Source: DATJPY01 sp035506135
GTDB lineage: Bacteria; Myxococcota_A; UBA9160; PR03
Direction: 5' to 3'
Length of the DNA stretch: 29,942 nucleotides
Assembly (NCBI GenBank): GCA_035506135.1
Contig: DATJPY010000060.1
Location: 1-29,942 of the forward strand
Shown: positions 23,925 to 29,942 of the stretch, piece by piece
How the letters are laid out: the number at the start of each line of letters is the position of its first letter
Numbering within the stretch: the stretch's first letter is position 1
The notes under the pieces: generated by a model
Databases searched by the model: none
Seen by the model: only the letters and a program-made list of their open reading frames with translations
What the model was told of the DNA's origin: nothing
Position numbers and translations under genes: made by a program

Positions 23925-24608
23925 CTACGCGAGCCGGCGTCGGCCTGCGGCGAGCGCCAACGCCCCGAGCCCGAGGAGGAGGGCAGTCGCGGGCTCGGGA
24001 ACGACGTCGAACGACGCGGAGTAGGTGCCGCTGACGGTTCCGCCAGCGGCGAGCGCCGCGAGCACGTTCTGATACGGGATTCCCGCGAACTGGAAGGTGA
24101 AGTCGCCCTGGAACGGGGTCTCCTCGCCGGTCGAGATCCGGGTTGCGACGCCTTCCACGGAGAAGGAGGCGATCGAACCGCTCGGCGTATTGATGAAGTT
24201 GAACTCCGTGCCCGTGGGCGTGCAGAGCTGTCCCACGGCCGGCGCTGCGCCGCACGACGCGGACGTGAAGATGCCGAAGTCGATCTTGGTGAGATTCAGG
24301 ACGATGTCCGGCGCCGCGGTGAGCGTCACGAAATCGGGCAGAGAGATCGGAGCGCCGACGGGATCGACCGTCTTGTCGAGCGTGAGAAGGATCGCCGCCG
24401 TGCCGGACAAGGAGGCGAAGTTCCCGCTCGAGACGCCGACCACTCCGTTGGTCCCCGGCATCAGGTCGGGGAAGCTCGTGGTGTCCTTGGTGAGGGCCAC
24501 GTTCCCGACGATGGAGAGGATCCCCGTGACCGGGGTCGCCGAGGCGGTCTGCGGCCCCATCGCGACCGCCGCCACAGCAAGGATCATCATCAGCGCCCTG
24601 GAGCGCAC
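23925..24608 (-). CDS. PEP-CTERM sorting-domain protein
   Basis: A 227-residue exported protein of unknown function. The signal peptide ends at TASA (about residue 24). The body is Gly/Ser/Thr-rich beta-structure with a Cys pair (SCGAAPAVGQLC). The C-terminus is a classic PEP-CTERM tripartite signal: VPEPAT (PEP at 204-206), hydrophobic LLLGLGALALAAG, then RRR. Such proteins are handled by an exosortase and often go to the surface with exopolysaccharide; no exosortase gene is in the window. I chose GTG at 24608, with GGAGG six bases upstream, because it leads straight into the signal peptide; longer in-frame starts add charged, unlikely residues. It converges with the Coq4-motif gene. Confidence 0.88.
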   Translation of the reverse strand: MRSRALMMILAVAAVAMGPQTASATPVTGILSIVGNVALTKDTTSFPDLMPGTNGVVGVSSGNFASLSGTAAILLTLDKTVDPVGAPISLPDFVTLTAAPDIVLNLTKIDFGIFTSASCGAAPAVGQLCTPTGTEFNFINTPSGSIASFSVEGVATRISTGEETPFQGDFTFQFAGIPYQNVLAALAAGGTVSGTYSASFDVVPEPATALLLGLGALALAAGRRRLA

Positions 24609-24774
24609 GCAACACCTCCCATCCGGGGTGAGGACCCGGTTGTCACCGATGTGGAGGTGGCGATTTCGAGGCAGAGGTGGCAGCCAATCGGCAGAGCCGC
24701 GGCGAATCCCCTGCGGCTCGCCCCGCCCGGCGTGCGGCGTCAAGTCGGCCCCACGTCCTGCCGAACCCGCGCCC

Positions 24775-24966
24775 GTGAAGGACACCTTCCGACTCCTCGG
24801 CGTGCTGCTCGCCCTCTACGTGGTCTACGGCATGGCGAACGGGGAGGTGTACGCGCGTTCCGGTGTCTGGGGCCGCACCTTCCGGCGCGACGAGGACGCG
24901 TGGGGGTACTGGTCGGCGATCGCAGCCTACACAGCGCTGACGCTGGCCCTCCTCTTCTACTTCTGA
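24775..24966 (+). CDS. small two-helix membrane protein, unknown function
   Basis: A 63-residue protein: helix (LLGVLLALYVVYGMA), a polar loop with GEVYARSGVWGRTFRRDEDA, then a second helix (YWSAIAAYTALTLALLFYF). The loop motif looks conserved among small proteobacterial membrane proteins I recall, but no function is known to me. GTG 24775 is the most sensible start, as it is followed at once by the first helix; the longer upstream frame is the shadow of the PEP-CTERM gene. No strong ribosome-binding site is visible. The next gene starts 19 bases later. Confidence 0.6.
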   Translation: MKDTFRLLGVLLALYVVYGMANGEVYARSGVWGRTFRRDEDAWGYWSAIAAYTALTLALLFYF

Positions 24967-24985
24967 TCCGTGCGGGAGCCAAGCC

Positions 24986-25750
24986 ATGAGCGCGGTGACA
25001 TCGCGGCCTGCGGAGAGTCGATGGCGCGCGTTCCGACGCTGGCCGCTGGCGGTCGGCGCCACAGGCTTCCTGTGCGGCTACCTCGGTCCCATCGCGCTCG
25101 CGCCGGACGCCAATCAGGGTCCGCTCCTCGGCCTCCTCATCACGGGTCCGGGCGGCACGCTCCTCGGCGTCGGGCTCGGCGCGGTCGCGGTCCTGCTCCC
25201 GCTCTCGGAGCGCCAGCGCCGCGGCGCGCTGCTGGTCACGTGCACCGCCGTGGCCCTCGTCACGCTCTACTGGTCCACCCCGGACCCGGCCTATCGGGGC
25301 GAGATCGTCGACGGCGCGGTGAGTGGCTGCCAGGCGCCGGCTGTGCTCGCCGACGCGACGGTCCGCGACTGGCAGGACCGCATCGCGAAGACGCCCTGGG
25401 GCCACCCCCGCCCGAACTGGAAGGCGGAGGTGTCGCAGAAGCTCCGCGATGATCGCGGGCTCGTCGTCGACATGCAGGTCGCGCGCGTGCGCTCCGTCTA
25501 TCAGAACCGCAAGCCGTGGAACGCGGACTTCTTCGCCAAATCGTGGGACGAGAAGAGCGGCGAGATGAGGCAGTACTACGCCCAGGACGGGATCCGATCC
25601 TGCAGCGACTTCCTGCGCACGGGACCGGCCCTCTACTTCCCGAGCGGCGGCACCGCCAACTCGTGGCCTCCGGCGGAGGTCCCGATCCTCCTGGGGCTGC
25701 AGACCCTGCAGCCCGTACCGCCCGAGTACGAGCGCTTCGCGAGCCCCTGA
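24986..25750 (+). CDS. hypothetical membrane-anchored protein
   Basis: A 254-residue protein I do not recognise. The first 95 residues hold about three hydrophobic segments (about 21-40, 48-72 and 80-95), and the rest (about 98-254) is a soluble, presumably periplasmic domain with two Cys (SGCQAP, IRSCSDF) that could pair. No catalytic motif is evident. ATG 24986 has GGGAG upstream. It is probably co-transcribed with the 63-residue membrane protein before it. Confidence 0.7.
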   Translation: MSAVTSRPAESRWRAFRRWPLAVGATGFLCGYLGPIALAPDANQGPLLGLLITGPGGTLLGVGLGAVAVLLPLSERQRRGALLVTCTAVALVTLYWSTPDPAYRGEIVDGAVSGCQAPAVLADATVRDWQDRIAKTPWGHPRPNWKAEVSQKLRDDRGLVVDMQVARVRSVYQNRKPWNADFFAKSWDEKSGEMRQYYAQDGIRSCSDFLRTGPALYFPSGGTANSWPPAEVPILLGLQTLQPVPPEYERFASP

Positions 25751-25823
25751 CTCGGAGTCCTTGGCGCATTCCCGCGAATTGTGTTTCTTATCTGGCGCGC
25801 GCCCGATTCGAGGAGCCGCCGCC

Positions 25824-26471
25824 ATGACCACCGCGCAGGCGTCCCGCACCCTGGGCGCAATCCTCTACGAGCGCTTCGAGCTGCTCGACCTCTTCGGCCC
25901 TCTCGAGATGTTCGGAGGTCTCGGCCCCGAGCTCCGCATCGTGACCGTCGCCGAGCGGGAGGGTCCCGTCGCGTCGTCCCAGGGGCCGAAGACGCTCGCG
26001 GAGCACGACTTCGGCGACTGCCCCGCGCTCGATCTGATCCTGCTGCCCGGCGGCTTCGGCACGGTGGAGCAGCTCGGCAACGACGCGCTCCACGCGTTCC
26101 TGCGCCAGCGCTCGGCGCGCGCGGAGGTCACCATGTCGGTCTGCTCGGGATCGGCAATCCTCGCCCGCGCGGGGCTGCTCGACGGCCGGCGCGCGACCTC
26201 GAACAAGCAGTTCTTCGACCTCGCGCGCGGCCAGAGCGCGAAGGTCGACTGGGTGACCGAGGCGCGCTGGGTCGAGGATGGCCCGTTCGCGACGTCCTCC
26301 GGCGTCTCGGCCGGGACGGACATGGCGCTCGGCGTGATCGCGCGTCTCTACGGAAAGGAGCGGGCGCAGGCGATCGCGGATCTCACCGAGTACGAGTGGC
26401 AGTCGGATCCGACGCGCGATCCCTTCGTCCGCTTCCTGAACCAGGCGATGGGCGGACGCCGGGACGCCTGA
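25824..26471 (+). CDS. DJ-1/PfpI (GATase1-like) family protein, isonitrile-hydratase-like
   Basis: A 215-residue cytoplasmic protein. The nucleophile elbow is Cys107 in SVCSGSAILARAGLL, and the N-terminal LLDLFGPLEMF supplies Asp22 and Glu28, as in isonitrile hydratases and related DJ-1/PfpI enzymes. LILLPGGFGT is the family's conserved strand and loop. ATSNKQFFDLA and GVSAGTDMAL are also typical. The residue after Cys is Ser where isonitrile hydratase has Thr, so the substrate is uncertain. ATG 25824 has GAGGAG upstream; an in-frame start at 25761 lacks one. The next gene starts one base after its stop. Confidence 0.85.
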   Translation: MTTAQASRTLGAILYERFELLDLFGPLEMFGGLGPELRIVTVAEREGPVASSQGPKTLAEHDFGDCPALDLILLPGGFGTVEQLGNDALHAFLRQRSARAEVTMSVCSGSAILARAGLLDGRRATSNKQFFDLARGQSAKVDWVTEARWVEDGPFATSSGVSAGTDMALGVIARLYGKERAQAIADLTEYEWQSDPTRDPFVRFLNQAMGGRRDA

Positions 26472-26472
26472 C

Positions 26473-26937
26473 GTGGACGCGCACGCCCGGCGCGGCCCCG
26501 GCGGCCCGCCCACGACCATCGCTCCGACCCGATCGCGGCTCGACCCCTGGTTCTGGGGCCTCGGCCTGCTCGCGCTCGGCACCGGGGCGAACGCGGCCTG
26601 GATGCTGATCGATCCCGCCGGCTGGTATCGGGGGCTGCCGGCCGGCGTCCCCGACACGGGACCGCTGAACGAGCATTTCGTGCGCGACATCGGCTGCGCC
26701 TTCGCGACGCTGGCGATCGGCCTCGCCGCGGCCGCGTGGTGGCCGCGCTGGCGCGCGCCGCTGGTGGCGCTCGCGGCGCTCTTCTTCACGGGGCACGCGC
26801 TGCTCCACGTCTTCGACACGCTGCGCGGAGCGCTCGACGCCGGCCACTGGGCGCTCGACCTCCCCGGCGTGTACCTCCCCGCCCTGCTGCTCGTCGCGCT
26901 GGCCTGGCTGGCGCTGCGCCGCGAAGCGCGCCCATGA
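26473..26937 (+). CDS. four-helix membrane protein, unknown function
   Basis: A 154-residue protein with about four transmembrane helices (27-47, 70-90, 95-117, 130-148) after a polar N-terminus. Conserved-looking features are GWYRGLPAGVPDTGPLNEHF between helices 1 and 2, and RDIGCAFAT and GHALLHVFD at helix borders; the His residues could bind metal or haem, but this is speculative. GTG 26473 lies one base after the DJ-1/PfpI stop, suggesting coupled translation. The carboxymuconolactone-decarboxylase-like gene follows 16 bases on. Confidence 0.7.
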   Translation: MDAHARRGPGGPPTTIAPTRSRLDPWFWGLGLLALGTGANAAWMLIDPAGWYRGLPAGVPDTGPLNEHFVRDIGCAFATLAIGLAAAAWWPRWRAPLVALAALFFTGHALLHVFDTLRGALDAGHWALDLPGVYLPALLLVALAWLALRREARP

Positions 26938-26953
26938 AGCCACGGAGGACGCC

Positions 26954-27526
26954 ATGCGACTCGAACCGATCGACCGACCGCCCACCGTGATGGCCCGCGT
27001 CGCCTACTGGATGATGCAGCGCCAGCTCGGCAAGGTGATCACACCCGCGCGGGTCATCTACAACCGCCTTCCCGGAATGTACGGCCTCTCCTGGTGGCTG
27101 CTCCGGGTCCAGCAGTCGGGCGTGCAGCTCGACGCGCCGACGCGATACCTGGTGCAGAACTGGGTCGCGATGCTGAACCAGTGCCACTTCTGCGTCGACA
27201 TCGGGCGCGCCGGCGCGGTGCTCGACCGGGTGGGTCTCGAGAAGCTCGACGCGCTCCCCACCTGGCGCGAGAGCCCCCTCTTCGACGAGCGCGAGCGCGC
27301 GGCCCTCGCCTACGTCGAGGAGGCCACGCGCAGCAAGCGCGTGTCGGACGAGACGTTCGCAGCGCTGCGCAAGCACTTCAGCGAGCGCCAGATCGTCGAG
27401 CTCACCGTGCTCAACGCGATCGAGAACTTCTACAACCTGCTGAACCTCCCGCTCGGCATCGAGGCCGATGGGCTGTGCGCGATCGCCCAGGGCCGCGCGC
27501 GCGGGCGCCCGCAGGCGGCCGGCTGA
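26954..27526 (+). CDS. carboxymuconolactone decarboxylase (AhpD-like) family protein
   Basis: A 190-residue all-helical protein. The Cys77-His-Phe-Cys80 pair in NQCHFCVDIG matches the CxxC redox motif of AhpD-like members, and FAALRKHFSERQIVELTVLNAIENFYN is the family's typical C-terminal helix pair. In AhpD the pair is followed three residues later by His; here that place is Gly84, so peroxidase chemistry of the AhpD type may not be retained. GGAGGA precedes ATG 26954. Position in a run of same-strand genes suggests a role with the neighbouring hydrolases, but no pathway is evident. Confidence 0.85.
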   Translation: MRLEPIDRPPTVMARVAYWMMQRQLGKVITPARVIYNRLPGMYGLSWWLLRVQQSGVQLDAPTRYLVQNWVAMLNQCHFCVDIGRAGAVLDRVGLEKLDALPTWRESPLFDERERAALAYVEEATRSKRVSDETFAALRKHFSERQIVELTVLNAIENFYNLLNLPLGIEADGLCAIAQGRARGRPQAAG

Positions 27527-27534
27527 GTCGCGAG

Positions 27535-28458
27535 GTGGCGGCCCAGCCCCTGGAAGCCAGGGGGATCACGCATCCGGGTGCGCGCGCCCCCGACCGCACG
27601 CGCTCGGTCGACGCCGGCGGCCTCGCGCTCGCGGTCCACGAGTGGGGGGACGCCGACGCCCCTCCGCTCCTGCTCGCGCACGGCGGCTTCGACTTCGCGC
27701 GCACCTTCGACGTCTTCGCGCCGCGGCTCGCGGCCGGCGGCTGGCGCGTCGTGTCGTGGGACCAGCGGGGGCACGGCGAGTCCGAGCACGCGGCGCTCTA
27801 CAACTGGGACGCCGATGCGCGCGACGCGCTCGCGGTGCTCGATTCGACGACGCGCGAGCCGTGTCCCTTCGTCGGGCACTCGAAGGGCGGCTCGGTGCTG
27901 CTCCACCTCGCCGACGCCTGCCCGCATCGGGTGACGCGGCTCGTCAACATCGACGGCATGCCGTCGCGCTCGCGACATCCCGACGTCGCGGCGCACGAGC
28001 GCACCCGGCTGCTCGCCGACGATCTCGCCGGCTGGCTCGATCACCGGCGCCGCGCCGCCGGCCTCGTGCGCAAGCCGGGCACTCTCGACGAGCTGGCGCG
28101 GCGACGCGGCCGCATGAACCCGCGCCTCTCCCACGACTGGCTCCGCTATCTCGCGAGCGTCGGAGCGCGCCGCGACGAGGACGGCTGGCGCTGGAAGATC
28201 GACCCCGCCCTGCGCTTCGGCGGCTTCGGCCCTTGGCGGCCGGAGTGGACGCTCCAGCGGCTCCCGGGCCTCTCGGTCCCGATGCTCGGCTTCCTGGCGT
28301 CGGTCTCGGAGCCGATGGGCTGGGATACGACCGAGGAGATCCTGCGCTCCTACCTCCCGCCCGACGCCGAGATCCACACGCTCGCCGACACCGGCCACTT
28401 CATCCACATCGAGCGGCCGGACGAGGTCGCCGCCCGCGTGCTGCGCTTCCTCGCGTGA
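27535..28458 (+). CDS. alpha/beta hydrolase
   Basis: A 307-residue cytoplasmic alpha/beta-hydrolase-fold protein. Oxyanion loop HGG (49-51), SWDQRGHGESE (75-85), nucleophile Ser116 in GHSKGG, and catalytic His288 in DTGHFIHIERP are present. The acid is probably in the SVSEPMGWD segment. No lid or lipase motif stands out; the substrate may be an ester, lactone or epoxide-like compound. Start GTG 27535 is the first in-frame start after the previous gene's stop; its ribosome-binding site (GCGAG) is weak, so a downstream start cannot be excluded. Its stop overlaps the next gene's GTG (GTGA). Confidence 0.85.
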   Translation: MAAQPLEARGITHPGARAPDRTRSVDAGGLALAVHEWGDADAPPLLLAHGGFDFARTFDVFAPRLAAGGWRVVSWDQRGHGESEHAALYNWDADARDALAVLDSTTREPCPFVGHSKGGSVLLHLADACPHRVTRLVNIDGMPSRSRHPDVAAHERTRLLADDLAGWLDHRRRAAGLVRKPGTLDELARRRGRMNPRLSHDWLRYLASVGARRDEDGWRWKIDPALRFGGFGPWRPEWTLQRLPGLSVPMLGFLASVSEPMGWDTTEEILRSYLPPDAEIHTLADTGHFIHIERPDEVAARVLRFLA

Positions 28459-29111
28459 GCGTGATTCCGCTCCGACACGACAAGGTGACGCTCGCGCTCC
28501 ACGCGCTCGGCGGCGCCCCTCGCGGCCGGGCGCTGCTCCTGCTGCACGGGCGGGGCGAGCGCTCGCCGGCCCGCGTGCCGCCGGCGGCGACCGGCTGGCC
28601 GGGCCCCGTCTTCGCGCTCGACTTCACCGGGCACGGCGCGTCGACGCTGCCGCGCGGCGGCGGCTACACCGCGGAGATCCTGATGGCGGACGCCGACGCC
28701 GCGCTCGCGCACCTCGAGCGCGCCACCGTGCTCGGGCGCGGGCTCGGCGCCTACGTCGCGATGCTGCTCGCCGGCGCGCGCCCGCGCGCCGTGCGCGGCG
28801 CCATCCTCTGCGACGGGCCGGGCCTCGCCGGAGGCGGGCCGCGCCCGGTCACGCCGAGCATCGCGGCGCCCGCCGAGGCGAGCGGCGGTCCGCCCGACCC
28901 GCAGGCGCTGATCGAGCTGGCGCGCGACGTGCGGCCCCCCGACTACGCCACCAGCTTCGTCCGCCAGGCGAGCCAGCTCTCCGGGCTCGACCGTCCGCTC
29001 TCGGTGTGCGCGGTCGAGCGCCCGGACTGGCTCGCCGCCGTCGTGGAGGAGCCGGGGGCGGAATGCACCACGCTCGCCGAGGCCCTCGCGCACTACGCGA
29101 CCGTCTCCTGA
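28455..29111 (+). CDS. alpha/beta-hydrolase-like protein lacking the nucleophile (probable pseudoenzyme)
   Basis: A 218-residue protein with the first half of the alpha/beta-hydrolase fold: LLLLHGRGE oxyanion loop (31-34), ALDFTGHGAST (54-64) and a nucleophile elbow that reads GRGLG (94-98), with Gly96 where Ser, Asp or Cys should stand. No C-terminal catalytic His motif is visible either. It should not act as a standard hydrolase and may bind a ligand or partner the active hydrolase encoded just upstream, to which it is coupled by GTGA (start 28455; GTG 28461 is an alternative). The frame is intact with the codon use of its neighbours, so this is not decay. Confidence 0.75.
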   Translation: MSVIPLRHDKVTLALHALGGAPRGRALLLLHGRGERSPARVPPAATGWPGPVFALDFTGHGASTLPRGGGYTAEILMADADAALAHLERATVLGRGLGAYVAMLLAGARPRAVRGAILCDGPGLAGGGPRPVTPSIAAPAEASGGPPDPQALIELARDVRPPDYATSFVRQASQLSGLDRPLSVCAVERPDWLAAVVEEPGAECTTLAEALAHYATVS

Positions 29112-29119
29112 TCGGGTCG

Positions 29120-29148
29120 TTCGAATCCGGAGTCGATCGGCGTAGACT
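29120..29148 (+). promoter_or_regulatory. candidate sigma-70 promoter for the SDR gene
   Basis: TTCGAA (29120-29125) and TAGACT (29143-29148) are 17 bases apart, in the gap between the hydrolase-like gene and the SDR. A start near 29155 would leave a leader holding the ribosome-binding site GAGAGGAG. Confidence 0.35.
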
Positions 29149-29178
29149 GCCACCGGCGTCGTCCTGAGAGGAGCAACC

Positions 29179-29942
29179 GTGAGCGATCCGCGCGACGCCG
29201 ACCCCCGGCCGGTGGCACCGCCGCCCGCGGAAGCCCGGGGCGCCGCGCCCGGACGCGGGCGCCTGCGCGACCGGCGCATCCTGGTGGTCGGCGCGGGGAC
29301 GCAGCGGTCGCCGGAGCCGGATCCGCCGGTCGGCAACGGGCGTGCCATCGCGATCCTGTGCGCCCGCGAAGGCGCCGCGGTCGTGTGCGCCGACGTCGAC
29401 GCAGCCGCTGCGCGCGAGACGCAGGCGCTCGTCGAGAACGAGGGCGCGCGCGGCGCCGTCGTCGTCGGCGACGTCTCCGACGATGCCGCCTGCGAGCGCA
29501 TCGTCGCCGAGAGCGAAGCCGCGCTCGGCGGGCTCGACGGCGTCGTGCTCAACGTCGGCATCGCCGCCGGCCGGGGGCTCGCCGACACCGACGCGGCCGC
29601 CTGGGATCGCACCTTCGCCGTGAACCTGCGCTCGCACTTCCTCGTCGCGCGCGCGGCGCTTCCGCGCCTCGGCGCAGGCAGCGCAATCGTCTTCGTGAGC
29701 TCGATCGCGAGCCTCATGCCCGGAAGCCGCATTCCCGCCTACGACGCCTCGAAGGCGGGCATCGCGGGCCTGATGCGCCACGTCGCCTTCGAGGCTGCGC
29801 GACGCGGCGTTCGCGCCAACACCGTCGTACCCGGCCTCGTCGACACGCCGCTCGGTCGCCTCGCCACCCGCGGCCGGCCCTCACGCGCGCGCACCCCCGT
29901 CCCGCTCGGCCGCCAGGGCACCGGCTGGGAGGTCGCCTACGC
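29179..29942 (+). CDS. short-chain dehydrogenase/reductase, 3' end missing
   Basis: About 254 residues are visible before the right edge. It is an NAD(P)-dependent oxidoreductase of the SDR family. An Ala/Pro-rich leader of about 30 residues precedes RILVVGAGTQ. The cofactor loop is longer than the standard TGxxxGIG: GAG (38-40), an eleven-residue insert rich in Pro, then GNGRAIA, a variant seen in a subgroup of SDRs. Asn125-Val-Gly replaces the usual NNAG. Ser175, Tyr188 and Lys192 (YDASK) form the catalytic set, and VPGLVDTP is the usual loop after strand 6. GTG 29179 has GAGAGGAG upstream. Substrate unknown. Confidence 0.85.
   Translation, partial: MSDPRDADPRPVAPPPAEARGAAPGRGRLRDRRILVVGAGTQRSPEPDPPVGNGRAIAILCAREGAAVVCADVDAAAARETQALVENEGARGAVVVGDVSDDAACERIVAESEAALGGLDGVVLNVGIAAGRGLADTDAAAWDRTFAVNLRSHFLVARAALPRLGAGSAIVFVSSIASLMPGSRIPAYDASKAGIAGLMRHVAFEAARRGVRANTVVPGLVDTPLGRLATRGRPSRARTPVPLGRQGTGWEVAY

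Noticed and set aside
24609..24774. Sigma-54-like GG...GC spacing upstream of the PEP-CTERM gene
   Set aside because: The GG and GC dinucleotides are eleven, not ten, bases apart and the boxes are poor.
25751..25823. Promoter-like TTGGCG and TTATCT before the DJ-1/PfpI gene
   Set aside because: The spacing is 21 bases, too long for a normal promoter, and no better -35 box lies at 16-18 bases.

Overview
The window is high-GC DNA with strong third-position G/C bias. It comes from a diderm (Gram-negative) bacterium, shown by outer-membrane porins, a TolC-type channel, an RND tripartite pump and a lipoprotein adaptor. GAF-AAA-Fis sigma-54 regulation, hybrid phosphorelays, a PEP-CTERM protein and many stand-alone hydrolase/SDR genes fit a deltaproteobacterial-grade lineage (Myxococcota, Binatota or a relative). 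That assignment is an inference; no marker gene is present. I see no RNA genes, CRISPR arrays or insertion sequences.

Layout. (1) 1-1689: the 3' part of a GH78 alpha-L-rhamnosidase. (2) 1763-6876, minus strand: a BarA-type hybrid histidine kinase overlapping (GTGA) a REC-PAS-GGDEF-EAL protein, probably a phosphorelay ending in c-di-GMP turnover; a small DUF2905 membrane protein lies divergently. (3) 7235-9859, minus strand: two outer-membrane beta-barrel genes. They face a four-gene plus-strand operon (10201-16130) of a PII-like small protein, an RND permease, a lipoprotein adaptor and a TolC-family channel. (4) 16150-23297: a sigma-54 enhancer-binding regulator transcribed away from an operon of an OprO/OprP-type porin, sulfate-binding protein, CysT, CysW and CysA. 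Between them lie a near-perfect sigma-54 promoter and several dyad sites. (5) 23321-29942: accessory genes: a membrane protein with a Coq4-type metal motif, a PEP-CTERM protein, small membrane proteins, a DJ-1/PfpI protein, a carboxymuconolactone-decarboxylase-like protein, an alpha/beta hydrolase followed by a related protein lacking the nucleophile, and an SDR cut by the right edge.

How it fits together. The best-supported regulatory unit is region 4. The regulator, dyads about 58, 106 and 125 bases upstream of the predicted start site, and the promoter directly before the porin gene suggest that outer-membrane and ABC uptake of sulfate (or a related oxyanion) is switched on by sigma-54 in this organism. 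In region 3, the first gene of the efflux operon encodes a PII-like protein, suggesting that pump production or activity is tied to a small-molecule signal. Translational coupling through GTGA overlaps recurs in five gene pairs.
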